The notes under the pieces: model-generated
What the model was told of the DNA's origin: nothing
The model's database searches: none
Seen by the model: the letters and a program-made list of their open reading frames with translations, nothing else
Source: Acanthaster planci
Lineage: Eukaryota > Echinodermata > Asteroidea > Valvatida > Acanthasteridae
Assembly (NCBI RefSeq): GCF_001949145.1
Contig: NW_019091362.1
Span: 5,562,828 to 5,603,785, forward strand
Length of the DNA: 40,958 nt
Direction: 5' to 3'
Shown: positions 16,196-26,020 of the stretch, one piece after another
Position numbering within the stretch: the first letter of the stretch is position 1
Layout: each line of letters starts with the position of its first letter
Program-made: the position numbers and the translations under genes

Positions 16196-18591
16196 CTGCT
16201 CATGAGATCATCGCAAAATGAAAAACATACTTTACAAAAATGACAACAAAACATTCAACAAGTAAGCGACAATGGAATAAAAGTGTGAAGAAGCAGTTTG
16301 AAAGGAGTACGCTTAAAACCCAGGTAGGAGCCTGGTACCGATAATGGGCCATGATAAAGCCTGAAAAATTCTGGCCCTATCAGATTAGTGTGGCTTGTGT
16401 TTCTTTAAGCCTAGTCACAACACACTCCCTAAATGTATGTGCACATGTACAAGTTCTCAATTTTAATTGTTAAAAGAGAGTGGTACTGTCCATTTGTAAC
16501 TTGGTTACTAAATGGGGAGATCAAAGCTACTCAGAAATGCAGGCACTTAATGCCTGGTAGAGAAAATTACTTTGATATATAGAATAGATAAAGGAAACAA
16601 AATGACCTAGTGACCAGTTGTCACAGATTGCATCATATTCTCAAGGGCTGAACTGGCCAAAGTACATATTCATGTTTTTTGTGAATCTGGCTCCCTTGGA
16701 CATTTTGCACAAAAATCCATCCGCATTCTTCAAAATCCTACAATGTGTTAAAAGTAACAGCGCAAGTGGGTCTTATTTTCCTCAGTCCTGTCCTACAAAC
16801 CTTTCCAAAAATGAATGGATTCTGCATGGGTTGGGCTGCAGAACATATGGGCTTACCTTTAGTCACCTCGGCGTGCTCTCCCACAGTCAGTGGACTCATT
16901 CCCACAATGTGCTGGCACAGACGCCGGCCAATGTCATCCGGACGGAATTCGGTCAATGCGTCTTCTGTCCTTCTGAAAGCAACGAGGGCGCCGTATTTAC
17001 CCACCATGCACTTGGACTTCTGCTGCCGCTGCTGAACAGAGTGCACATACGTTCCTACACGAAAAATCAATGACTCACATGTATTATGTTTATCATATTG
17101 TCTTGTAAGCACAGTTTGAGATAAAAATACATGTACTTTGAGTACACCAGTGCTTAGGGATCCCAATTAATAAGTTCATCCTGAATAGTAACAGAAAGCC
17201 AGGGCCAACACAATGCCACTGCTTCCTTTCCCAGTGACCACACATGCATCCTGTGAATTTGTGCACATTCAACTGAAAATAAGTACCCACAATGACTAGT
17301 GCAGGTACATGATTTTTCTATCCAAGGGGATGTCACTGCATGCACATAGAAAAGCACCGCCTTCTTGTCAACACACAGAGTCCACAGAAGACAGTTTAGT
17401 ATTTCAGGGTCAATGCAGAATGCCGCATTGCAACATGTGCCCTGTAACATGGATAGAGTTTGTACTCATTATTGTCTGTGGCAGCAAACCTCTGGGGTTA
17501 GATGGAGGCAGGTTGGCACATTATCGAGGTGGTCAGCTTACCAATGAAATGGTCAGCAGGAGCCATCATGCACAGGGCCCTGTTCAGTGTCATATTCTCC
17601 CCTATTTTGCCAATGGTCAGCGCAGCTTGGTCCTGGAGATTCTTCTGGTCGTCGACACTGAATTCTTTCATTTCGTCACTGCTGTAAAGAATCTGAAAAT
17701 AACGTGAGAAAGGAGCACGGTCAATGTAACCTAAATAGCTCATTTCCAAGTACAGAGTGTGACAAACTCAGTCTGTGCACTCGTTGCTTAAGAACACTTC
17801 CGATGCTGCCGGAGGGGCATCTCTAGCTGTGTACCCAGAGTAAAGAATGTAAGGTCTGGAGCCCAACCGTGTGTAAAGTCTACAGCCTTGGGAATGTTGC
17901 ACAAGCAATCTTTTCACTCGGGGCTAAAAACTTAAGAAAAGATCATGAGACCTGAGCACCCAGAGAGGGGCAGTGCACACAGTGACCAAATGGACCACAA
18001 CAATGACCAACATCAGCCCTTCCTCTGGCCAACACATGCAGACTTACTTTGGCAACACCAGTCGAGTCTTTAATCTCCCTTTGTCTGATGCTAAACTGTC
18101 GCAGTGTCGCTGCTGCTGCCTGGCCCACAAATCCTTGAAATTCACTGTTCTTGGCCACAAAGTCTGTCTCGCAATTCACCTCAACCATGGTGGCCTGGTT
18201 TCCCTCCCTCATGACCCCGATGAGTCCCTGGGCCGTGGTCCGACCTTTCAGCTTGGTGGCCTTGCTCCAGCCTTCTTTCTGGGCCTGCTCCTGAAGCCAG
18301 GCCTCTGCCTGAAGGACAGAAGTGAAACCAATGGAAATTAGAGCCATTTCGAAGCACACATCTAATTGCACATTCACATACACATTTCCAGATTGACTTA
18401 TCTACTGGTGGCCTTTTTTAAAGGCTGTGCGAAAGCACACACTGACCATTCTTGCCTTTACCTGGTTCAAATCATTGCCAAATTTATCCAGTGCCTTGCG
18501 ACAGTTGGCAAAGCTGAAGCCAGTCCTTTTCCTGAGCTGCTGTAGATTTTTCTTGGAGCTCGAGAGAACCGCCTCTGTGCTTGACAGGTAT
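15990..18591 (-). CDS. TSFM: Elongation factor Ts, mitochondrial
   Basis: EF-Ts is the mitochondrial-matrix exchange factor that removes GDP from EF-Tu during translation. Visible coding exons on the minus strand are 18591-18462, 18308-18048, 17692-17542, 17054-16857 and 16195-15990. All are GT..AG and phase-consistent, giving about 314 codons and a TGA at 15990-15992. Conserved features appear in order: the N-terminal UBA-like module [46 protein letters not shown] (the TDFV motif that contacts EF-Tu), [34 protein letters not shown], and the C-terminal [23 protein letters not shown] typical of animal TSFM. The targeting-peptide exon lies further right (above 18591) and was not identified. Confidence 0.95.
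16196..16856. other. TSFM intron
   Basis: This 661-nt intron lies between the last two coding exons. The donor on the minus strand is AAAG|GTAAGC. No other feature was seen. The plus-strand frames here are shadows. Confidence 0.75.
16857..17054 (-). CDS. TSFM: TSFM exon: EF-Tu contact core, C-terminal half
   Basis: Encodes (G)[19 protein letters not shown], then [16 protein letters not shown] and [20 protein letters not shown]. It matches the second core subdomain of EF-Ts (YVH, GKYGALV, RRLxQHIVGM). The acceptor is TTCGTGTAG. Confidence 0.94.
17055..17541. other. TSFM intron
   Basis: A 487-nt intron between GT (17541-17540) and AG on the minus strand. No recognisable element. Confidence 0.75.
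17542..17692 (-). CDS. TSFM: TSFM internal exon
   Basis: Encodes [20 protein letters not shown], then [16 protein letters not shown] and ADHFIG. The IGKIGEN motif is diagnostic of EF-Ts. Acceptor TTATTTTCAG, donor ATTG|GTAAGC. Confidence 0.94.
17693..18047. other. TSFM intron
   Basis: A 355-nt intron. The minus-strand donor is AAA|GTAAGT at 18047. Nothing else was seen. Confidence 0.75.
18048..18308 (-). CDS. TSFM: TSFM exon with TDFV motif
   Basis: Encodes [37 protein letters not shown] and [16 protein letters not shown]. The Asp-Phe pair of TDFV inserts near the Mg2+/switch region of EF-Tu in known structures. Phase 0 at both ends. Confidence 0.95.
18462..18591 (-). CDS. TSFM: TSFM first visible exon: UBA-like module
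   Basis: Encodes [20 protein letters not shown] then [18 protein letters not shown] and NDLNQ. The start is set by the acceptor CTCTGTAG just above 18591. The frame stays open to 18623, so the exact acceptor is uncertain. It corresponds to the start of mature EF-Ts. Confidence 0.88.
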
Positions 18592-19092
18592 CTACAGAGC
18601 ACAGGTAATACTAATCCTGTCAATTACAAAAAAAAACAATAAACTATTTACAACTGTCACTATAGCAATGGTGCCCAAGCCAATATAATGATGCAAGGTA
18701 ACTTCTCAGGTGCACAAATATTCACTAATAATAATTACATGTATACATGTGATGACTCCCACCATTGAAGATTCTTTCCCAATCACACTATGAGTGAGGG
18801 TCCAATGTAATGTACAATGTTGGTAGACTACTATGCACAATCGTGATGTAATGCTCCAACATGTCTATAGGTACTGTACATGTATCCAGTTCATGCATAC
18901 ATGTACATCTACGACCACTTGATATGTTCCTTCCAATCAATTTCACTTGAGCATGCCAAAATGTACATGTACAGTGTACATGTATACGTACATGTATGTG
19001 TCAACCAAAGATCCTATAGTGCCACGTCGTGGCGTAAGATGGAGACCTCTGCCAAAAAGTTGTAATTCCCATGGGTGCCTTTCAAGCAGGTA

Positions 19093-19209
19093 ATATGCCT
19101 GCGCAGTGAACGTTAATGCGCAGGCACAGGTGCACCAGGTGCATGTGCCTGGCCTAGCGCCCGCACCTGTGCATGTACATGTACATTAATGTGCACTGCG
19201 CGGGCATAT
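19093..19209. mobile_element. Foldback element, about 117 bp
   Basis: The left arm ATATGCCTGCGCAGTG..TTAAT (19093-19117) and right arm ATTAATGTGCACTGCGCGGGCATAT (19185-19209) are inverted copies with a few mismatches. The GC-rich centre contains repeated CACAGGTGCA and CACCTGTGCA words. It is non-coding. Confidence 0.65.
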
Positions 19210-19865
19210 TGTTTGATCCAATGGTGCCCAGGCGATTATGTTGTACGAGTATTAGTGGTGAAGTTCTCTATCTTGCACTGCTACGTGGTGATACACTGTC
19301 TTTGGTGTCAATACACCAGCCCCCCGTACAAGTACACCATAGGACCATGGTTACAGTCTGGGCTGTGGACACAGTCAGGGCATAACGTTTCTGATTAAGA
19401 ATGACCCTTACATGAACATGTGTCTTTGGTCGTGGTGTTTGGTGGTGGAATTTGGAATTTTCAATTTGGGGTTTGGATTGGTTTTTTTAAGGTGATTAAA
19501 CTCACAGCAATTTAGAAATGATAAATGTACCACTAAGTACTTTTCTAGGAGGAAATGAGAATCCTGTGTGGATGAAAACAGATGGTCATATTCAGAAATC
19601 CCCCAGACCCAAAACCTGGATACATCATTGCTGAAATACATGTACACGGCCAAGTCCATTAGCAATGCTTATTGCTAGACTACCGGGTACATGCAAGGAT
19701 GCATGTGCACCTATGCTACCCATCCATGTATGTGCACATCATACATTGTACTGGAACATGTACAAAGGCTGTACACAAAACGAGAGACTTACGCTGTTTC
19801 CCTTGCTGAGAGCCAAAATGAAATTCACCTCTTTTCTGATGTTTGGTTTGAATGATGGATATTTT

Positions 19866-20520
19866 TGCCTGTCGGATCAGCTTCTTCTGTCATGGCAAAA
19901 CCTGTTCTATGCAACTTGCTTGTTAGCAGCTGTACAGCCATACATGTACGTGTATCTGACAGCCTTGTGTATGCTTTGCCGCTCCAAGCCATTCATTCAG
20001 ACACAGCAGCGGGTCATTAGCCCAATAGCTGGCAAAATGCTTCCACCATATTTTTAATAATGGAAATGCTGTGAACACGAACCCAATAACACAGATTTCA
20101 ACCACAAATTTTCTCTGAAGAAGTCACACATACACATGTATGCAAATATCTTGAGAACACTTTTTTTCTCCACCGGAAGTATTATGCGCTATTTATGGGC
20201 ACATGTGGGCTTGACAGGTGATAAAGAAACAGTGATGTGTAAACATATACATGTATTGTTTATTGTTATTTTCACTAGCTAGCGCTAGTGATGTCAGGAT
20301 GGTACATTACAGCATGGAAAGACAAAATTAACATTTCCACAGTTGGTGATTAATGATACGAAGTCGAGTTAACGATAGGCTAATTAACCCTAACCCTCCT
20401 CAATCCTTCACCTGTTGGAGGATTGAGGAGGGTTAGGGTTAATGACGTGTCAAAGCCAGAACCGTGTAAGTTACATGTACATGTACTCAAAGCATTTTGG
20501 CCTCCTCATCATCATGGTTA
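19866..20520 (+). repeat. Segmental duplication, copy 1
   Basis: Homologous in the same orientation to about 22700-23280. Shared blocks include TGTACAGCCATA, TATGCAAATATCTTGA, CCGGAAGTA, the TAGTG..GTCAGGA/GGCAGGA block, AATTAA-ATTTCCA/TTTCATA, and GTGTCAAAGCC or CTTGTCAAAGCC, ending near CAAAGCATTTTGGCCTC. This copy contains the extra palindrome at 20384-20442. By eye the copies are roughly 70% alike with many small indels. Confidence 0.75.
20384..20442. mobile_element. 59-bp perfect palindrome flanked by TTAA (mini-element)
   Basis: TTAA-CCCTAACCCTCCTCAATCCT is followed by an 11-nt loop and the exact reverse complement, ending GGG-TTAA. The arms are identical over 24 bp including TTAA. The paralogous copy at 23211-23220 has a single TTAA (CTAATTAATG) and no palindrome. 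This is the picture expected for insertion at TTAA with target duplication. Terminal CCC..GGG inside TTAA resembles piggyBac-type ends. The CCCTAACCCT stretch also resembles two telomere-type repeats. Confidence 0.75.
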
Positions 20521-21454
20521 GTGCATGTAAACAAAATGCAAAAATAAAGCAATAATTTTGTGTCCAAATGTCACTGATTTTGCAAAGTTCATTTCTATGC
20601 ACTGTGTTTGTCGCCCATTCAAATTCAATTGAATCTGAAAATGGTCGAGCCATTATACAACGGTCGGCCATCAACCCAACGAAGCATGTGTTGTGTTTGG
20701 ATTTTTGCAATCAGGAGAGTGAGCGTGTGGTGAGAAAAACGCTCTGATCTTTTTTTAAATAGTCAGTCCCGTGATCTCAAAATCCTCGGTCAAAGGTTTT
20801 AGGGATATGTGGACGTGGATCAGTTTAGCATGTTTGGATGGCTCTGTTGGGGACATGTATCTGATTGAGAAAATGGAATTTTGATTAAAGTACGGTACAT
20901 GTAAGTGTACACTGATCAGCACTGATCTGATCTAACTGGGCTGCAGTTAAAAATCCATGGCATTACAAACTTATAGAACATGTAGAAAGTCATAGGGCTG
21001 GAAGCAAGTTGTGCCACCAGCATGTCCACAGAAGAGGAGGAGGTTGGGCTATTAGGCCTAAGCAATGTTCATCTATTCATGATTAGCCCGAGTGACTAGG
21101 ACCCTACAACAAAGCGCCTCTTTTAAACTGGTAGTGTACAGTGTACATGTATTTATTTACTTGGTACCATACCTGGCAGGTCTATTCCTTCCTCCATAGG
21201 CCTACAAAACAATATTTGGCCAGGCACATGTGGAGTACACAATTTCTCAACCTTATCCAAGTTAATGCATCTCACACTCGACAGTTCATCTAAAATATGG
21301 CATTTCATCTATGACATTGTAAACAATATGACTTTAGCACATGCTGGGCACATGCACACTGGACCTCTGTGCTGCAAGTTGGGCCGGCCCCACTCTGATA
21401 GTTGGGACGGTCCCACCCATAGTAAATTAGTAGGCCTATGACAGGTTGGGACTG

Positions 21455-22190
21455 ATGTAGCCCCACTAGTGTGGCACTCCCGATCTATCCTTAGCCACAC
21501 ATCCGTATTCGCAATTTCATGTCAGCGTATTGAACATTTTGGCGCACCCACTTATAATCGTGGGCGCAATTTCTTTTGCACACGAACATGATTCTTGACC
21601 GCTTTCTAAAAACCATTTATTGAATGATTTCACTCACGTTATTCAGGTATTTTCCAGTCTTTTTGCCTTTATCCATTCAATCTAACAGGCTCGCTCTCTC
21701 AGTCGCCATCTTTAAAACAAGGTCGCTGACCATTACGTCACTTGAACCCTCATCGTCTCGACAGCTGTTCCATGTCAAGACATCTAAACTGCTGCCAAAG
21801 TTTTGGAAGAGCCCATTGGTACATGTAGTATCTTATCACTCAGTCCGCTTATTACATATGTCTTGACATGGAAGAGCCGTCGAGACGATGAGGGGTCAAG
21901 TGACGTAATGGCAACTGAGAGAGCAAGCCTGTTACTAGTGTTAGATAGAATGGATAAAGGCAAAAAGACTGGAAAATACCTGAATAACGAGAGTGAAATC
22001 ATTCCATAAATGGTTTTTAGAAAGCAGAAAGGTCAAGAATCATGTTCATGTGCAAAAGAAATTGCGCCCACGATGATAAGTGGGTGCGCCGAAATGTTCA
22101 ATACACTGACACGAAATTGCGTATACGGATGTGTGGCTAAGGATGGATCGGGAGTGAGAGTCCGTGCCTCACTAGTGGGGCTAGGACTGA
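21455..22190. mobile_element. Large foldback element with arms of about 330 bp
   Basis: The left arm (about 21455-21783) and right arm (21858-22190) are reverse complements at roughly 90% identity, around a 74-nt spacer (21784-21857). Matching landmarks: CCCCACTAGTG, CTTAGCCACACATCCGTAT, GCGCACCCACTTAT, CCAGTCTTTTTGCCTTTATC, CATCGTCTCGAC, CCATGTCAAGACAT. The left arm carries about 24 extra bp (near 21709-21731) bounded by CCAT, which the right arm lacks. Both arms yield the same spurious open frame starting MISL-x-LFRYFPVF. No transposase was seen. Confidence 0.85.
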
Positions 22191-22699
22191 TGCTGCAGTT
22201 GGGGCGTATTAACACGCACAAACGGACTACATCATAGCATGGAGGTAGAATCACATTCTACCTCCATGATCATTGGGTATTCCTTCCTCCATGCACAAAC
22301 AGACGAAATGGAAAAATTTCTGCTCATCAAAATATATTGTAACGATACCTTACAATATTCCCAAGTTCCTCTTACCTGGACGTAACATTTTTACCGTCAA
22401 ATGGGCTATCAATACCATGTAAATCTGGACTTAATTGTGGGTATCCGTACGCGTGAGGAACTTAGCGAGCCATGAGTATAGAGCGTGAGTTACATCATGT
22501 ACGTACGTTAGGCCGGCCCGGGTACCCGGGTATGGCTGCAACAGTGCCTGCCTGCTTCGTAATATAATTTCTCAGCGTTATTGACGTCTGGGTACATGGT
22601 ATGATGCTAAGATGAAAAGCGCCCTCTTGCGGCCATTTACAATAGGAACTTTTCTCAAGTTCGGTTGTTTTCGGTTAGGGTAATAGTACAAGGCCTGAG
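22191..22699. other. Non-coding spacer with small palindromes
   Basis: Contains ATGGAGGTAGAAT-CAC-ATTCTACCTCCAT (22239-22267), a perfect 13-bp-arm hairpin, the palindrome CCCGGGTACCCGGG (22516-22529) and a CTCF-like motif (22619-22634). The 15-mer TATTCCTTCCTCCAT occurs on both sides of the foldback element (21183 and 22279). No gene was recognised. Confidence 0.6.
22619..22634 (-). promoter_or_regulatory. CTCF-like motif
   Basis: On the minus strand, GGCCGCAAGAGGGCGC resembles the CTCF core CCRSNAGRKGGCGC. It lies between TSFM and the ZP gene. The GAGGGCGCT ending is also common in dispersed repeats, so this is a weak call. Confidence 0.3.
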
Positions 22700-23280
22700 C
22701 CTTTTTTTGACGCAGAAACCAGTTCTACGAACGCTGCATTTAGCGATTTGTACAGCCATATCCGACAGACTTGTATAGGTATGTTTTGCTTATCGCAGCT
22801 ATTTATTTAACGAGACACACCTTGAAGGTAGGACAACGCAACTGGGAAAATAATTACCCAACATCTGGCCAAAATGCTTGGATGGCATTAACCAGTTAAC
22901 AGAAACGCTGCAAACTCCTATCCAACAACAAAGATTTAAACCATAAAGTTATCTGAAGAATTCACCCGTATGCAAATATCTTGAATTGGGCCAACAATTT
23001 TTCCCCTCCGGAAGTACATGTATAATGTTGTTTTATTTTATGTTAATATTAAGGTTTAAGACTGAGGCCACAAAGAAAAGTGATACATAAATCATTTGTT
23101 GTTGTATTATCTGGCTGGCATTAGTGGCAGGACGGTATTACGGCACGGAAAGGCAAAATTAATATTTTCATACTTACTGATAATTAGTACCACGTCGAGT
23201 TTACAATGGGCTAATTAATGGCTTGTCAAAGCCTGATAAGTTACCAAAGGCATTTTGACTTCTTCATAATCATGGCAAGA
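22700..23280 (+). repeat. Segmental duplication, copy 2 (empty-site copy)
   Basis: A direct-orientation homologue of 19866-20520, about 2.8 kb away. It keeps a single TTAA (23215-23218) where copy 1 has the 59-bp palindrome. No coding function was recognised in either copy. Confidence 0.75.
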
Positions 23281-24758
23281 ATGGCTACCCACGATCGAAA
23301 GATACAAATATGTTCCCAAGTTCATTCGAGCGCGCAAGTCAGAATGCGTGAAATTTATAGTGAACGATGGAATTTTCTGACATCTTCGCTACATCAAAAA
23401 CACCTTTACATGTACTACCTTGCCAGATGTTTATAATATTCTTTTGAGAGTGAAAGTCATGCAAGAGCCGATCCAAAAACCAAAGTTCCGAGGGTGGAGT
23501 GTGTCAAATCTGATATAACCCTTGCTGCACGACATTATATGTTGAAACCCACAAAGCCCCACAATTCTCGAATGTGTACATAAAGGAGGCGGGGCTTTAC
23601 CTATACTGCCGCACGTACAGCACATTAGCTACAATGGGGGGGGGGCTGTTTACACGCAGTTTAAAGGAAGGGATATCAAATAAGCCCAAACTCGCCCAAA
23701 AAGGAGGGCTCTTTTTCCGAGGAGCGGGGCATATATGGCTTATTTGCCCACCTGCTTGATCTGTTTGAATTCATATTCGATTAGCAGTTTTTTGAACCAT
23801 CTTTGCTTTCTGTGTGTGCGATCATATTAGGTAACCACAATGACCTTGCGTGGGGCACCTACACCTACTACGTGTATTTGTCCTGGTGCTCTCACAGGGT
23901 ACCATTAACACATGCCTAAAGAACTTATACCCAACCTTTGTGTGACATGTTTGCCCTACCGACGGCTCTCTTCAACTTGCCCTTAATTGTTCGCAAAGGT
24001 TGGCTTCCCAGTTTTGTGTTCTGCCATAGTTATGAACACGGACTATGTACGTTAATTATTTTCGGTGTGAAATCGTATTCTACCACCGTGACGAGACACT
24101 TAACAGAATGCGCGATCTCTTCCTTACATCAGCTGTACATCTGACAAAAAACAGATGAAAACTATGTCTGGACTTCCCATTTAATTAATCACCAAATGTT
24201 ACAGCTGCAATTGAATGAAATTTTGGGGGATAAACAGAGCCAACGGTTGGGGAAACTAATTAAAATTTAGATGGATTAAACTCAATTCTTTGTGGGGAAG
24301 GAAACATAGAGTACAACAACCCAACCACAAAGTTGTTTTTGAGCTCGTAAAAGTATTGTTGCCGACGTGAAACGTTGCGCTGACAAATTTGAAATCAATC
24401 AAATCCCACATTTGGCTTGAACTGGCTTAATAAGACCACTAATTTCTTAAATAAAAGCTGTTGTTTTCTTAATGGGACGCATGATCGGGGTTAAATTAAT
24501 GAGTGGTTAGGGCAGAATGACTCCATCGCCTACAGGCTTCTTGTAATCCGGGTATTGCGGTAAATCATGGACAGATGTAGCCTACTTTTGACAGATTAAT
24601 TAAGAATTGCGTTGAGAATAACATAATACTTAAATTAAATTACTAGTCTGAAGTAACAACTGCTAAATTAATTTTCTCTCTTGAAGATGGATGACTTAAT
24701 GAGCATTAACCGTCGGGGCGTGATGTTTGCTTCTTGGTAGGATGTTCTCACGCAGGTG
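23281..24758. other. Upstream flank of the ZP gene
   Basis: The ACATGTAC word is almost absent from here rightwards. A G-run lies near 23635-23644. From 24181 to 24700 there is a run of TAATTA-type sites (see separate entry). No coding exon was recognised. Confidence 0.6.
24181..24700. promoter_or_regulatory. Cluster of TAATTA/ATTAAT homeodomain-type sites
   Basis: TTAATTAA (24181), TAATTAAA (24257), TTAAATTAAT (24491), ATTAATTAA (24595), TAAATTAAATTA (24630) and AAATTAATT (24665) fall within 520 bp directly upstream of the TATA box. They match the core of many homeodomain factors. AT-rich background could produce some of them by chance. Confidence 0.35.
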
Positions 24759-24767
24759 TATAAAAGG
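24759..24767 (+). promoter_or_regulatory. TATA box of the ZP-domain gene
   Basis: TATAAAAGG is a canonical TATA element. Transcription would start about 30 bp downstream, near 24786-24795. It is followed by 130 bp without ATG and a splice donor (AAG|GTACGG at 24921), consistent with a non-coding first exon for the gene whose ATG is at 25871. Confidence 0.6.
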
Positions 24768-24789
24768 GGTGCCTTACTAGCTCCAATAC

Positions 24790-24921
24790 TGGCCTCAACG
24801 AGCAACAAGGAGCTTGAAGTGCCCAACGGAGCAGTGCTCCATCCTTAGCTTCTTTGCAACCATTTTGCCTGATTTTTCAGATAAGCCCTTTGCTACAGAT
24901 ATAACTGGAGGTGAAGTTAAG
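24790..24921 (+). other. Probable 5' UTR exon of the ZP-domain gene
   Basis: The start is set by the TATA box and the end by donor AAG|GTACGG. The segment has no ATG. It would splice to the acceptor TTTCCCGATTACCAG ending at 25854, leaving 16 leader bases (25855-25870), also without ATG, before the start codon. The start position is approximate. Confidence 0.5.
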
Positions 24922-25854
24922 GTACGGTAACATGTCTTTTTTCACTGTTGTCATCTTTGCGAGTAATTTTTCTGTTTGGAAGCGGCCAGTAGATCTTCCA
25001 AACTATCTGTGCCGGCTATCATCACATGCAATAACGTGGTCATATGGGTCATAGAAGAAACGGGATACTTTTACAAAGCCATTGTCTTTCAATAGTTCCG
25101 GTTACTGTATCGATAAAAGCTTGCATCTTGCTGGAATCACACTGTGGCTTACGGATTTTTTTTATTATGCGCGTGTGATCCAGTACGTTCAGTATTAATA
25201 AACGCTTTACCGAGAACATTTGAGCCTTACTCTTTTTCTCATGTTTTGACCCCCGAAAGAGCAACCTGAAATTCTAATAAGGACACATCGTTATATTTTA
25301 AGGGCCATTTTTTGTCTCTAGGATTTATTTATACAGTGTTTAATTTATTTATCAGATGTTTGATAACTTGAAAAAGACTACGTTAAACAACGATCCACTT
25401 TGGTATTCCAACAGTGCATGCCCAAAACGGAGTACGTCCGAGGTCAGTCAGGAAGTGCACTAGGCGCACGCGAGGTCTGCATAATAATGGTTTGCGTCCA
25501 GATGCAATGCACCGACTCGCACACGGTGCTTTATTCGCAGACGCCCTTGGCTTTTTGAAATAATCACAAGCTACTTAATTGGGAGAGGACCTGGGTTCAT
25601 GTCTTCAAAAGTAGCTCGTGTACAAAACAAGTTCAAATAACAGAAATACAAGAAGAGAGAAAAGAGATCCCCAATAGGCCCAGCACAGACTGTAAAAAAA
25701 GCCAGACGGTGTGCGCATACAGTGTCACTTAAGTCAACTTTATCTTACAAGTCTTCTGTTTTATTTCGTTCCCTTTTTGTGTCGCCCCCTCCCCCTCTAA
25801 GCAAGCGATCAAAACGAACCTCAGGGCCTACTTCTTTACTTTCCCGATTACCAG
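24922..25854. other. Probable intron in the 5' UTR of the ZP-domain gene
   Basis: A 933-nt stretch between the proposed donor and acceptor. No protein-like exon and no repeat of note. Confidence 0.45.
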
Positions 25855-25870
25855 GAAGTTGGAGCACACG

Positions 25871-26020
25871 ATGTTCACATGTGTTTGGTTGGCCATTCTG
25901 CTTGTGGTAGGCAGTGTGTTGAATCATCCTCCATGGTTGAATGCATCAGCGGCACGGCTTGGATACTATGAAGGTGGGACCGTTTTCTGGGAAGCTCGCA
26001 ATCCAGATAATCCACGAGAG
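25871..26020 (+). CDS. ZP gene exon 1: signal peptide
   Basis: Starts MFTCVWLAILLVVGS; cleavage is likely near the LNASA-ARLG region (about residues 24-29). The donor is GAG|GTAGGG, phase 0. The upstream leader lacks ATG, which supports this start. Confidence 0.88.

Larger units (their letters stand above)
18720..20490. repeat. Second, smaller ACATGTAC-rich patch
   Basis: ACATGTAC and CATGTACATG words recur at 18737-18750, 18876-18910, 18961-19000, 19172-19184, 19940-19955 and 20470-20486. This resembles the territory at 1-9620 at lower density. Confidence 0.7.
18592..21439. other. Region upstream of TSFM: repeats, TSFM first exon not located
   Basis: The TSFM presequence exon should be on the minus strand here or further right, but none could be picked out with confidence. 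The sequence holds ACATGTAC repeats (18730-20490), a small inverted repeat (19093-19209), the first copy of a segmental duplication (about 19866-20520) and a TTAA-flanked palindrome (20384-20442). Confidence 0.6.

Noticed and set aside
16618-17073. Long plus-strand frame opposite TSFM (151 codons)
   Set aside because: It is the antisense shadow of the TSFM exon at 16857-17054 plus intron. The minus-strand reading matches EF-Ts motifs.
20471-20710. Minus-strand 79-codon frame beginning MQKSKHNTC, considered as a THAP-like or TSFM presequence exon
   Set aside because: The spacing of Cys and His does not match a THAP domain, and there is no phase-2 donor to join TSFM. It ends in ACATGTAC repeat.
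21624-22009. Matching open frames in the two arms of the foldback element (MISL-x-LFRYFPVF)
   Set aside because: The same peptide on both arms follows from the inverted repeat. No protein family was recognised and the frames are short.
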